The notes under the pieces: generated by a model | What the model was told of the DNA's origin: nothing | Databases searched by the model: none | What the model saw: the letters and a program-made list of their open reading frames with translations, nothing else | Source: Tetracladium setigerum | Taxonomy: Eukaryota; Ascomycota; Leotiomycetes; Helotiales | Direction of reading: 5' to 3' | NCBI GenBank assembly: GCA_031472005.1 | Contig: PZJY01000002.1 | Coordinates: 186,001-250,000, forward strand | Length of the DNA stretch: 64,000 nt | Translations under genes and position numbers: made by a program | Part shown: positions 1-11,591 of the stretch, piece by piece | How positions within the stretch are numbered: position 1 is the stretch's first letter | Layout: each line of letters begins with the position of its first letter

Positions 1-1195
1 TTACTTGCCTATATGTAGTAATATCCTGCCTGCCTGCCTACCAGCCAGGTAAGGTACGTAGGTCATGATATCACGCCTCAGCCACAAGAACCGTAAACAC
101 CAACCACAAACCACATAGGTATGCAAGAGAAGCCTAAACCTTCCAAACTAAGGTTGACGATAACGTATGCAAATAATTCCATACGGAGAACAGTTCCCAC
201 CATGGAATTCACGAACCCATCTTCCTACGCCAATCTAGAAGCAAGCAAGCAAGCCCATGCAGCTAGATGATGGATGGTACAGTACTGTACACCCCGCCAC
301 ACAAAAGGACCTGCACATACTGCACCATACCTCGAGCATACGTACTTCCGTACCAACTCATCACGAGGTAAGATTACCTTTGCATATTTACGTTCGGCGT
401 GATCTTCTATCACTCCAATGATGCTCCTCCATAACTCTTCGGATCTTCCATGGCTACCTAGGTAGGTAAGGTATCTTGGGTGACCAGATTAGATTCCATT
501 ATTGACCCGATTGGAATATATCCCGTCCATCCAGAGGTATGAAAGATACAGAAGTAAGATCTTACAAAAGTACCCACAGTTCATATAGGCTAGGTCCGGT
601 TTGGACCGAGATTTTCCGAGACATGAAATTACCAAGATAGCTGAGCTGGCGTACATACATGCATACACATTCATACTTATGTTATATACGTGCATACATA
701 CACGCATAATGGTACCCAAGCTGAGACTGAGAGAAAGATGGGATATTGGTGTGATCTTGGGGTGGAGCATACGTAAGTACCTACCTAGATTTCCATTTAA
801 AAATAAAATTTGAAAGTAAAGATGAAAATGAAGAGAGAAAAAAAAACGAAATACATGTTGGGAGTAAAAATAAAACAAAAGAAATAGAAAAATAGGATCT
901 GTGAAAGAAGACCAAGAGACTAATTGCATACCTAATGCAATTAATTTACAGCAGAGACCGGACGAATTAGTGACCAGTTTATTTATATAAGTAGCTAGGT
1001 ACGACTGTGATCGTGCCGATTGGGTGGGTATCATATCTTCATTTTTCTACTCTATGCCATGTTTTTGTGTCGTTCTAAAACCCCTCTCGACTTCTACTGT
1101 CTCCCCATCGGCCATTTTTCATTCACTCATTCATTCATTTCATCCCCAAGCTAATGCACACCATCCTATCGCCCATCATCAGTTCAACCCAGCAG
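1..1195. other. Intergenic, no gene recognised
   Basis: No convincing coding region on either strand. It contains several TACCTAGGTA/GGTAGG-type motifs (for example the exact palindrome at 455-464) and an inverted repeat with 9-bp arms (TAATTGCAT, 921-929, and its complement at 935-943). The 181-codon frame on the minus strand at 489-1034 is hydrophobic and low-complexity and is probably chance. Confidence 0.5.
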
Positions 1196-3095
1196 CTACT
1201 TCCTCCTCAACTCGACCAACTCCTCCATAGCACTCAACCAGCCCTTCGAGAACTCCTCCTCTGTAAACCTCTTCGCCGAGATCCTAGCTCTCTTCCTCAT
1301 CTCCAATTTCTCGGCCGTGCTTAGTGCGAGGGCTGCTTCGAAGGCCGTGGCGAATTGGGTCGGCGTTGTTGCGTGATATCCTATATTTATTACAAACGTT
1401 GTGAGTGATTGTCCATCAAAAATATCACAAAATCATCACAAAAAGGTGGGAGGGGGGGGGGGGGGGGGGGGGGAAAGGAAAAAAGGAAAGAAGCAAAATA
1501 CCAGTAGGTTTCCCATCAACATCAACCACAATATCCATCTTCGGTCCCGCACTATCGTGAACCACCGAAATCAACCCGGCTGCTTGATACTCCACAACTC
1601 CGATTCCAAAATGCTCATTCCACATTCCATTCACGCCGACACTTGCGCGCTGCAGCCACTCCAAGATTTCAGGCCAGCTTGCGTCAAGATGGAATTCCAC
1701 ACGATCTTTGATCTGAAGCTCGTTGGCGAGCAGGCGAAGTTCGTAAACTCTTTTAGAATCCGAGGAATCGCGCACACTACCGACGAGAACGAGTTTTGCT
1801 TTCTTCCCTGCTGATGAACCGGTGTTTACGAATTCAGCGAACGAATTCAGCACGAGCTTGTGATTCTTCTCTGGCCGGAATTGTGCAATGTAGAGCAGAA
1901 CTTGTTCGCGCTTCTTCTCGCTGGATGCGGAGACTTCGACGGCTTGTTCGAGTTCTTCAACTGCCACGGGAGGGTAGACGGTCACTGCCTTTTTCATCTT
2001 GAGTTCTGTCCTCCATGGACCCCAGAGGGACATTATGTGCTCGTTTGTCCAAGTGGAATTTGTCATTACTACATCGATCGATCCGCCAGCAAAGGAGTAC
2101 AATTTCGCGAAAAGCTGCCAGTATATTTTCTTGGCTTTTCCAGCTGTTCCTGCGCCCTTGCCGGCGTGAAGGCCTTGGTCCGTGTTGGAGGAGTCGAGAG
2201 AGCTGAGCATGTCGGTGGAAATGGTGGGGTAGTGGACGTATGCGCCTGTGGGGACGTTGTGGAAGAGCATTTTACTCATACCGAGAGCGAAGGCGTAGCC
2301 CATTGTGTCAATGAAGATGTCGGGTGTTAGGAGGGAGAAGGCGTCCCAGGCGAGAACTAGGGAGCCGATGGATTGTCCTAGGAGAGTGAAATGTGGCCAC
2401 GAGGAGGCGAGGACCCAGGATCGGGTTGTCAGATAGAGGAATGTTACAGTGGGTGGGTGGAGGTGGATATTGAAACGATTCTGTTAATTAGATTATTAGA
2501 AGTGAACCAAATTTAATGGAAAGAACACACACCTTCACCCGTGCCAAAATAGCAGCTTTATCAACTTCGTGGTCCCCGGTATAGACAATACATTTTGCCT
2601 TTGGCCATCGTTTCTGCGTTGATCGAATAGCAGCCCAGAGTACTCTCTCCCCTCCACCCCCAGCATTACTAGATGCTATTAGCATATTTCCAACACCCGT
2701 TTACAAGACATATCATACCAAAAAGGATGAAAGAAGCCCACTATTCCGTCAAATTCGCTATTCCCCTTCTCCCCATTGCCAGCACTTGCCCCCGCATACC
2801 CCTCCACGTTCTCCCACTCATCACTATCTCGTCCCTCCTTCTCCTTCCCTTCAGTCCAAGCACGCTCATCCTTCTCTACCAATTCCAAAATCTGCTCTCT
2901 CCGCCCTTCCGTCTTCTTCCTTAAATATGATCCCAGCAATCCGCCGAACCAAAATACGAGTTTCGGACCTAGAACGAACGATCCAAGTGGAAGAAAGCCG
3001 AGGATTGAGACTGCCAACAGTGCAAAAGTTTTGGGGGGCAGTCCAAATGTCCAAACGGAACTACCGTCGGGCGCTGTACAAGTTGTCTCCCCCAT
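1196..3095 (-). CDS. ALG11: ALG11, GDP-Man:Man3GlcNAc2-PP-dolichol alpha-1,2-mannosyltransferase
   Basis: ALG11 adds the fourth and fifth mannoses to the lipid-linked oligosaccharide on the cytosolic ER face (N-glycosylation). Proposed exons are 3095-2719, 2668-2533, 2480-1502 and 1380-1196; they join in frame to 558 codons, close to the yeast length (548). The N-terminus has one hydrophobic segment (TFALLAVSILGFLPLG). Splicing of exons 1 and 2 rebuilds FFHPFCNAGGGGERVLW, the family signature. Further family blocks are VYTGDHE, GPWRTE, AQFRPEKNH, and GMWNEHFGIGVVEYQAAGL, the GT4 nucleotide-sugar site with its EX7E-like glutamates. The start MGETTCTAP is chosen because it sits just before the membrane segment; an in-frame ATG at 3260 would add 55 residues and use up most of the promoter shared with the divergent insertase gene. 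Intron 3 contains a 22-nt G tract on the plus strand. Confidence 0.93.
1381..1501 (-). other. ALG11 intron 3 with long poly-G/poly-C tract
   Basis: The donor GTATTTTG follows the glycine codon of KPTG, and the acceptor AATATAG precedes the codons for YHATTPTQ. The intron holds 22 consecutive G on the plus strand (1452-1473), so the transcript has a C run. The run length should be treated as unreliable. Confidence 0.8.
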
Positions 3096-3349
3096 AGTGT
3101 GTTGTTGTGGAAGAAAAATGGGCGTACTGTAGATTTTGGAGGAGGCCAGAGTTGAAGCTCCGGAAGCTGTTGCAGATGTGACGCGATGGCTGGCTGATGG
3201 GCCGTGCCGTCGGATTTCGCCAAGAAGGGACTTTTTGATCTGCCGATTGACATCAGACAAATATAAATGTCAACAACCTCACAGCAATTGAGATGAGCAA
3301 TTGAGCTCTTTTGAAGGACCGGGTTCCTTTAGCTTCTACCACGAAGATA
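3096..3349. promoter_or_regulatory. Divergent promoter ALG11 / COX18-like
   Basis: About 250 bp separate the chosen starts of two divergent housekeeping genes, so both core promoters must lie here. No TATA-like or named site stands out. Confidence 0.5.
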
Positions 3350-4407
3350 ATGGCCTCCCGCGCTACCCTCAAGATGACGACGCCCTTCCTACGGCCTTCC
3401 CTCCTCCAACGCCCATCAACCTCCTCCCTCCGACTATCTTCTATTCTCCACCTCCCTCCCTCCCTTCGCGCACGATCATTCCACGCGACACCCCGCCCAC
3501 AATACCTCGACACAGCTCTCCTCGCCACCCAAACCGCTCTCGATTCAATTCACACAGTGACCGGTCTACCATGGGTCTACACGCTTCCCCTCTCCGCGCT
3601 TCTCATCCGCCTCACCATCGTCCTTCCAATATCGCTATACCACCGCTCACTTCTCCAACGCCAGCTCAATCTCTTCCCCCTCCTCAACGGCTGGCGGCAT
3701 GTTCTTCAAAAATCAACCATGGAAGAAGTCGGCCATCGCGGTCCACGATAGCCACAAATGTGCTCTTGAGAAAGGTTAGAGCGAAGAGAGGGGAGATATA
3801 TAAGCGTTGGGGATGCCAGACATGGAAGACAATGACTCTACCTTTTGTGCAGCTACCGGTCTTTTTGATCGTTATTGAGACAATTAGGAAGATGGCTGGA
3901 CGGGAGGAGGGATTAGCTGGGATGTTTTGGGCCAGGATGAAGAATCTATTTTCTGGTAGTGAGGGCGACGCTGTTTCGCCTGTGGCAGAAGAGCTTGTGA
4001 AGACGGTCCAAATCGAACCATCATTAGCTACAGAAGGAGCACTTTGGTTTCCCGACCTCCTCGTTCAAGATCCCCAACTCATCCTCCCGTTCGTCCTCTC
4101 CTCCGCCATCCTCCTCAATATCTTCGGACGGCTACCCAGTGCCGCGGCTCCCGTGGTAGAGTCAAAATGGCAAAAGAGGTTTAAGAGGAGTTTGGGCACT
4201 TTAGCATTGGCGATTGGGCCGTTGACGATACATGTTCCGAGTGCCATGTTAATCTATTGGATTAGTTCATCCTTACTGGCGTATTTGCAGGCCGTTGCAT
4301 TGGAGCTGTGGAAGCCGTTGCAGAAACCTGAAGGACCTCTCAAGCCAAAGTGGCCGTTGAGCGATGCGTTGAGCTCGAAGAAGAAGGAGGCATCTAAGGA
4401 AGCTTGA
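3350..4407 (+). CDS. COX18: Mitochondrial membrane insertase, COX18/OXA1 family (frame broken once)
   Basis: The predicted role is insertion of mitochondrial inner-membrane proteins, by homology to Cox18 (export of the Cox2 tail). The N-terminus is Arg/Ser-rich with no acids (MASRATLKMTTPFLRPS), a typical matrix-targeting sequence with a possible cleavage near RSFHATP. Family blocks follow: TGLPWVYTLPLSALLIRL, the coiled linker KRGEIYKRWGCQTW, LPFVQLPVFLIVIETIRKM, a segment around QDPQLILPFVLSSAILLNI, and IHVPSAMLIYWISSSLLAY. Five hydrophobic segments fit YidC/Oxa1/Alb3. After GHRGP (about 3743) the conserved sequence continues only in another frame (IATNVLLRKVRAKR); one extra C in the CC at 3743-3744 would restore it. 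There is no room for an intron at that point. The stop is at 4405-4407. OXA1 itself is less likely because of the length (about 350 residues) and the linker. Confidence 0.85.
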
Positions 4408-5346
4408 ATGGAGCTATTCTTGGAGAAAGGACGATTGTATTCCATGTAAAATAACTGTTTCGCATATGGAGATCTTAGAATACCAACGGCCACTTGTCCA
4501 GACTAAAAGCTAAATGTTCACGACTGTTCTTGGTTGGCCATTTATTGCGTGAATATGATCCCGATTCTCCTGTTTCCTCAAGGTATAAGAATGCACCCTC
4601 CTTCGCTCTGCCTCATCTCACAAAGAAATCATGAGGCACAATATTTCCGTTTTTCCTTTGGTCCCTATTGGCGAACTTATTAGTCGTTGATTATCACGAT
4701 CTCTGTTCGCCTCCCTACCAATTTCTTAAGCGAGATGTAAACAAGAAATCAAGAGAACCTCATTTTATCATGTCCTGTTTTCGTGTCTTTTAACAGCAGC
4801 TGTTATGTTCATGGCACGAGAGGGCACAAGAATTATATTAATAGTCTAATTTTATTCATCTCTAATTCTGCTACTCGAAGGTAGGTTTGGATTCTAACGT
4901 ACAATAAGCACCAAGCAACTCCCCAAATTAGAAGACTGAGGCAGAGACGCTTCCCTGGTGTGTGACGCCAATAATAATAAAAACGACACCTATGAGGGCA
5001 GCTTGCACAAGAAGAGGGAAAAACGAACGGTGCTGTGAAGTGATAGTTTGTACAAAAAGGGGGAAAACAATGCTGGGCCATAATGTATGTACAAGAAAGA
5101 GAAAAGAAAAAGAAAGTCGTTTGTTCTCGTTCGTTGTGACCAGTAGAGTTCCCAACAGATGGAAACCTCAAGTCGAGGCCAGAGACTATCCGTATAATAT
5201 GAGAACCAAGCATGGAGTGGTATAGGACAAGGAAGAAGTATTCAGTCATGAACCACCACAATGAAAGTCCAGAAGTACCACCCACCAAGGCATCCAGAAT
5301 CTGACTTGATATCCAGAAGAACTCCAGTATCCAGTATATGCCCTAA
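4408..5346. other. Intergenic between convergent genes
   Basis: The 3' regions of the COX18-like gene (plus) and the next gene (minus) meet here. The sequence is AT-rich, with no supported gene. Confidence 0.5.
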
Positions 5347-7101
5347 TCAAATTCGATGGTAGTAAGGAGGAGGTGCAGTGAATACTTTCCACTCAATGAG
5401 AATCCACAAAGCATCACCATTGTGCAGGCCAACCCCCTCAATCGTTTCTTCTTCCTTCAGTTCGTTTGGACCCCAGAAAACCTTCATTCTGATGTCTGAC
5501 TTTACTCTCATTATAGTCCTGAAGTGCGTTATGATCAGGCTGATCGGGCTGTTGGTCGTGACGGTGGCAGGCTGGGAGAGCAAACTCTCAGAGAGTAGCA
5601 CGAGGTTTACTTTTGCTCCGCCGGCCGAGGGGGAAGCTAGATGCCCGTTGTTGGTTTGGGTTTGGGTTTGGGTTTGGATTTGGGTTTGGATTGATACGGA
5701 TTGGAATGATGTGGATCGGACTGATGCGGGGGATGCAGGGGATGCGGATACGTTGTAAGGTGGGCTGCCGTCGTCAATGGCTTCAGGTCCAGGGGAGTGT
5801 TCGGGTGAGTATTCGATGCTAAAGTGTGGGTGTTCTGGACTGAGAGTACGGGGTGGTGATTCCATTTCCTCGGAAGATTGTGGTGCCAGAGTTGGTGAGT
5901 TGGTTTGTTCTTGGTCGTCTGGCTCATATTCCTCCAATTCCTCAATCTCAGAGTGGGTAGGCGACAGAGGTGGTGATGGTGAGGCAACGTTCTCGTCTGG
6001 GCTTGAACGTAAGGGCCGCGGGGATCGTACTTCATACATCTGTCGTATGTATTTGATCGGAGAGGGTTGACGTGGATATCCGGGTGGCGAAGAAGCACCG
6101 TTGTAATGGTCGATTGTGCCGAGATCGCTATCTGCCATCGTTTGGTCTGGAGGAGTCAGTCTGGCTTCATTGTTGATACTGCTGGAGCTTGACGTACCAG
6201 TAGCCATATCTTCTTCCATACGGTCGTTTTCATTCTTCTTGTTGGAAGCGTAGTAGTAGACTTGCGGATCACTTGGAGCCATGAAACCAAAACGAGGAGG
6301 GTCATCTCTGAAAAAATCCCAGAAGTTCAACACGATCTCGTTGAAATAGAGTCGAATCTTGCGGTCTTTGTCGATTAACTTGAAGTCAGCCTCTGAAGGT
6401 GCGTAGATCTTGCCGTTTGCTTTGTCGGAAGACTTGTAGAGGATATCTGTCATGTCGAAGACTTCTTGCTCTGTGTGATATGGGAGTGACTCGAGCAAGA
6501 TGGCTTCGACTGAAATTTGTTAGCAGAGTACCCAAAAACAAGGGAATCGCTACTTAGCTGATGCAAGAGAGATTTCAAACTTACTCATTTGATTGAACCA
6601 GAACTGCTTGTCATTGCCAAAGTTTCCAACCCATTTCTTGTTCACTCGGGTCAGAAGGTCCCCATTATCTGCATAGCACATTAAGTTAGAAGGATATTAT
6701 GAGAAACAGAGATTAATCAAACAGAAAACAGTCAGTGAGTGACTCACAAGCATTTGCTTGACCAGCCTTCTCAATTTGCTCCATCATGGTCTCCCATCGA
6801 CGTTGGACAAACGCGAGAGCAGGGCCACAGTCACCATGCTCCCTCAACAAAGAGAGAACAAATCCTCGATGATTCCATAGAATCTTCCCGTCCATGATGC
6901 ACTACCCAAGTTGTCTGTTAATCTCTGCAAAACCCAAAGGCGAACTGAAGACAAAAGACATACGTTAACTTTGTCGCCGGGTCTCTGTTTGTCTTGCTCG
7001 ACTGTGCTTTGAAGAGAATTAGGTGAGCCAAGTCTCGCATTTACTGCATACGCATCATCTCCGTCAATCTCCATACTTTGGTGCTCGTTGTAGCGATCCA
7101 T
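5347..7101 (-). CDS. Unknown fungal protein with conserved N-terminal region and possible ubiquitin-like C-terminus
   Basis: Not recognised. The start is MDRYNEHQSMEIDGDDAYAV. Four exons are suggested by splice sites that keep the frame: KVN joins CIMDGKILWNHRG near 6960/6899, QANA joins DNGDLLTRVNKKWVG near 6750/6668, and FWFNQM joins VEAILLESLPYH near 6585/6510. The ordered part (FVLSLLREHGDCGPALAFVQ to the stretch around NEIVLNFWDFFRDDPPRFG) looks like a folded domain. A long Ser/Pro/Glu-rich disordered region follows, including a QTQ repeat. The last 75 residues (VNLVLLSESL to NGDALWILIEW) have the alternating pattern and terminal GLHNGDALWI of a beta-grasp ubiquitin-like fold. That fold is an inference; no enzyme motif is visible. 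Confidence 0.7.
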
Positions 7102-7350
7102 TTTGGTTGGGTTGTGTTGTCGGTAAAGACGCGTGAGGGAAGTGTCGCGAGTTTGATGATGAACGCCAAGAATATATTTTTCTAAGAGTCGGCGTCACCA
7201 GGGTGACCCAAGTGAATTAGGCCGTAGCTGTTTTCTCTGATTGGACAAATGGTGATTATTACCTGATTTTTCAGGCTGGATTGATATTTCCATCTAAAAT
7301 TGATTCCTTCGTACAAAATAACTTCTACAGGCACCTCTAAAATGGAACGT

Positions 7351-9492
7351 CTAAATAGCCAACCCGCCACTGTTCAGTTGTCTTGGTTCACCTGCTGCTT
7401 CAAAAGTTCCATTCCACAACCTTCTCACTCCCTGAACGGCACTCTGATGATGACCGACCCAGGAGACATTGTGTCCCCTACTCGCCATACTCCGCACCGT
7501 TTTCTCATCAAAGCCCTCCTCGAAAAATGTTGTTGCTGGGAATAATTGGTCATGGAATCTGGGCTCTTTCAACGCTTCAGGTAATGTTAAGCCATGATCA
7601 AGGACATGCCACAGAGCGAGAACAGTGCTGGTAGGGATACGTGACCCGCCTGCGGCTCCAACCGAGATATAGAGTGTGCCATTGGGGTGTTCGACTATGA
7701 CGGGCGTGATGGAAGAGAGCGGACGCTTGTGAGAGCGAACAAAATTGATTGGAGAAGGGACAAAACCAAATGCGTTTTTGCGTCCTGGTATGGAGAAATC
7801 GTCCATCTCATTGTTCATTATTACCCCTTTTCTTTTGTTAATTTAGGATTGTAGCGGGGAGCGTAAAAAACATACCTGTTTCTGGAACCATCAGATGAGA
7901 ACCAAAGAGAAGGTTGACGCTTGAAGTCAAACTTATTGACATTCCAGAAGCATCTGTTGTTACAATGTGGGAGGTTCCATGGTTTTCGGGCTGTAGGTAG
8001 GATTTTGGGTTGTATTTTGAAGGATCTCGAGTGCGATCATCTGAAATACTTTCTCTGATTCTCTCAGCTGTCTTCGTTGTGAGCATTTTCGCCTCGAATC
8101 CATCCATGTAATTGAAAAAGTCAGGATCTCCAAGCTCGCCTCGAGCGGCATATGAATGCCTCATAGCTTCATCTAGGAGATGAGTGTCGAGATCTCGACG
8201 TTTTGGATCGGTCATGTTGTAACCCTCAATTATTTTGAGCATGCTAAGAGCCACAGTGCCACTACTTGGCGTCCCCACGGAGAAGACTTTGTATCCTCTG
8301 TAGTCTATCGAAACTGTCTTGCGAATGGAGACTTGATAGTTCTTCAGATCTTCTAAAGTCATGGTACCATTCTCTTTCGATAACGCTGCAATGGTGTAAT
8401 TTGCTGGAGATGTTAAATTGGATCAATCCTTCGGTTTGGAAAGCATACCGATTTCTCCTTCATAAAATGCTCTTGAGCCATAGTCTGCAATTTGTTCAAG
8501 TGTGCTGAGAACTATTAGTTTAGCGGAAAGAAAAGAAGAGAGAGAGCTGACTTCGCATATCGTTTCCTGGTCATGATGTCGCCCTGTTTGAGTAGAGTTC
8601 CTGGCCAAAAGACTATGTAAGTACAGCTGAAGTGGCCACTTTACGACTGCCTTACCGTTGGGTGCGAAGTCTTCGGCCCAGACGGGGTCTTCCGTCAAAT
8701 AGTCATACCCATCCAAAGTTTCGTATGACATGTAGAGTACCAGGTCTTTAGTGACTGAAAACTTGTCAGTAGGGACTTTGAAGAGTGTGATAGCCTTGTC
8801 ATACCTGGAAACCCATATCTCGCGACATAAACTGAAGGATTGCAAACCACCTTCCACGGAAGCCGCTGGATCAAATTAGCGTTAAAGGTTCAGATATATA
8901 CTCTACATGAATCTTACCCCGTACTTGGAATGCACGTATTCCAACCCTTTCACATCCCCGGGAACCCCGCTGGCCAATCCTCCTCTCATACTGGATTCAG
9001 GATTCTCTTTATACATGTCTTCGTACGCTGCGGCGGGTGCTGTTTCCCGGAAGTCTGGTCATGTCAGCAAAATCCTACGATTTACGATGATTAGTTGCTC
9101 ACCAATTGATTCGTACTCGCCATACTGGTCACGAACGAGCATGAAACCTCCACCTCCAATGCCACTGTGCTGCATGCCTTTTAACCTATTAGTGTGCGTT
9201 CACTCAGCACTTCCCCAACGCTCTATACCTATTACGCCAACACATAATGTCGTTCCCACGACAGCATCCGCTGCATTTCCCTGTCAAATTACCAACCAAT
9301 TAGCCTTGATTCATCGCCCAGAGATAGTTGCAGAACTATCAAATGACTTACACCTCGTCTTAATAACTCAATACCGACCTCCGAGCACAACTTGCTTTCA
9401 CTGGCTACTGCTCCAAGAGCATCCTCTATGTTGTGGGTTGGGTGTGAAATCGAAAGTGGAACAGCCAGAAGAGAGAGGAAGAAACTGCGCAT
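7351..9492 (-). CDS. Secreted gamma-glutamyltransferase (GGT, Ntn-hydrolase)
   Basis: GGT cleaves gamma-glutamyl bonds (glutathione and conjugates), releasing glutamate or transferring it to a peptide or water. The start MRSFFLSLLAVPLSISHP is a signal peptide. Blocks in order across several short introns: ASESKLCSEVGIELLRRG, GNAADAVVGTTLCVGVI, HSGIGGGGFMLVRDQYGEY, DFRETAPAAAYEDMY, the GLASGVPGDVKGLE motif, MTLEDLKNYQVSIRK, NHGTSHIVTTDASGMSIS (the T of HGTSH is the autoprocessing and catalytic threonine), LLFGSHLMVPETG, NNEMDDFSIPG (substrate-binding N-M-D), PLSSITPVIVEH, and GAAGGSRIPTS. The protein is about 580 residues, the usual length, and ends at GGLAI. The processing site is intact, so the enzyme should self-cleave into large and small subunits. 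No frame break was seen. Confidence 0.93.
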
Positions 9493-10408
9493 GGCAGTCC
9501 CAGGAAACCCCAGAAAAGCTTAATCGGTTATTAGTACTTTGTTCACCCACAGCAGCCTTGCTGACACGAACTCATCCTCTTTTACGCCGTTGGGACGCGC
9601 TTAGCTAGATCGTAATATGTAAGACAAGTACGCCACCGCATCCATGTAGTGGAACGTTCAGGCTTGGCCGGGGATTGCTTGCTTTTGGAGAACTGTTTAC
9701 AAGGTAAAGAAGCAATGAAGTTGAAAAGAAGCTAGAGCTTTTAGTTGCTAATATCCCAAGACAGATATCTGTGTGGACTCTGCATTGTGAGACGTCGGTA
9801 AAGGGATAAATTTGATCATGAGGGAGGTTCAACTGAGAAGTGGGGTGTGGAATTGCCTCTTTGAGAACAGAAACGCCAAGATAAGATAAGCTCAAGGACT
9901 GCTGTGAGATGAATGTTCTACAGTATCGCTATTCACTCTTTCTTTTATTGTATTGTGCGATTGCTAAAAGCACGCAGTAGAAGGCATTGGTACTCGGACT
10001 TTGCGAAATGTGCTGTGTTACATCCGTGTAGACATCTTGATAATAGGTAAGGATATGAATTTTTAAGCTCACTAGTTCTTGACGTCCATAAAATAAAAGC
10101 CGAGAATTTCAGGTAATACTTTGAAGTAGCTAAGTTTGCATCACTCCAAGGTTTCTATGAGATAATAGTAATATTTACATTCCAGAAGATAGAGTAAGAA
10201 TGATGAGAAAATATGTTGAAACTGGTGAGTTGTTCAAACCCAATTCCGATCACATGATCTTGCGCTCCGGACGAGGGGTGTTCGTCGCGTCGCGTCACGT
10301 CGATCATATACATAAGGTACCTAGATACCTTATGTATAATGTCCCTCACAACCCCTAAGCACACAATTACAACCTAACACTTCCAATTCATTAAACAAGA
10401 AATCACCA
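9493..10408. other. Intergenic (shared 5' region of divergent genes)
   Basis: Contains the promoter of the GGT gene (minus) and of the Cys/His-motif gene (plus). The notable structure is a perfect 13-bp inverted repeat at 10307-10338, listed separately. Confidence 0.5.
10307..10338. promoter_or_regulatory. Perfect 13-bp inverted repeat upstream of the 10409 gene
   Basis: The arm TATACATAAGGTA (10307-10319) and its exact complement (10326-10338) flank a CCTAGA spacer, about 70 bp upstream of the start codon. It could be a dyad operator or a hairpin in the 5' leader. Function is unknown. Confidence 0.6.
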
Positions 10409-11591
10409 ATGAGTTCACGAGTAGTTGACCTTACGCTGTCCAGCCCCCCACGAGTAGTGCCAATCTCCCACCGACCAACCATGCCTGAATCTCAGAGAGT
10501 GGCAATTCCCCAAAAGGCCGCAGTTCCTAACGCGCTTCATCTCGCAATCCGGACAGTGGATGCAAACCAATTGCGCGAGCTCGTCATATCCCTCCTGGAT
10601 AGTAATCCAGCGTTGGTTAAGCAGTTATCAGATATGTGGCTTGTTCGTGGGAGAATGTTGTGCGATACCACGCCGATACTGATGAAGAGGACGGCTTAAC
10701 AGACGTAAGCACTGACGATGACCAAGGTGAAACGGAATCAGATAGCGACGATAGCAACACCTATAGCGAATCGTCGGAATGTCAGCGATTGAGGAAGTTG
10801 AAACCCATTACGCTTGAACACGAGGATTTGACACCTCGTTATGTGAAGTGTGAGAATTGCAGCGAGCAATTTGATGTTGAACAGAATGAGCGCGGAGATT
10901 GTATTTGGCATATTGGTATGTATATATTTAGAATGGCCTGCCCATTTTCTTGCCTGTGGTAGAGAAAAGCTAAGTGGCACGGTCGAAATAGAGGAGAAAA
11001 GTGTCAACTACGACTCAAGTTTTTGGGACGATCACGATCAGAATTGTCACGGTACATTCGAATCCTTCGAAGATGACCCCGAATACGGGAGGGCTTCATC
11101 TATGAATGTTGTGGAAGGTCAGGAGCCGATGAGGGCTGCAAGAAGACGAGACATAGAGCTCCTGTGAACACACTTGTGCAAGTGGTGCAGGTAAAGAAAC
11201 CGAATACCCTGAAACGAAAGGCAAACGAGGAATTAGCACGCCCAACTCACGCAAGGTGCTCGACATGTGCAAAGAGATTCTATCTGAAAGATAATCATAA
11301 GGATTCTTGTTCGACACATCCAGGTACGTGCGTTTCTTTTCTTACTTACCTACGCATCTTCTCTGTACGTGTTGGCTAACATATCTCTTCCGAGTAGGAA
11401 ACAAAGTAGTTGATCACAGCAGCGAATTGTGGGCTGACCATGATACAAGTACGCACGCAGAACTGGAGAAATTCATTGACGACCCAGATTTTGCAAGTGG
11501 GATGATGTGGGATTGTTGTAAGGGTGAGATCGAGTCAAAGGGGTGTAGTGAGAAGAAACATATCCCTGTAGAAGGTTCAACGAGGTGGTGA
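10409..11591 (+). CDS. Protein with two tandem fungal Cys/His zinc-finger-like modules (frame broken twice)
   Basis: The acidic N-terminal half (TDEEDGLTDVSTDDDQGETE) leads into two copies of a Cys/His module. Copy 1 has C-x2-C with F and C-x2-H (CENCSEQFDVEQN to DCIWH), then WDDHDQNCHG, then the CC and GC motifs with a final KKTRH. Copy 2 has CSTCAKRFYLKDN to DSCSTHPG, then WADHDTSTH, then MMWDCCKGE, GCSEKKH. Each module is split by an intron after the first half (10916-10991, 76 nt; 11324-11397, 74 nt), as expected for an internal duplication. I recognise the Cys/His...WxDHD...CC...GC pattern as a recurring fungal module of unknown role. The reading frame is lost at about 10635 and again at GGG 11087-11089; one added base at each site joins conserved halves. 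Confidence 0.75.

Noticed and set aside
489..1034. 181-codon minus-strand frame at the left edge
   Set aside because: Low-complexity, Phe/Tyr/Leu-rich, no splice-site logic and no recognisable block.
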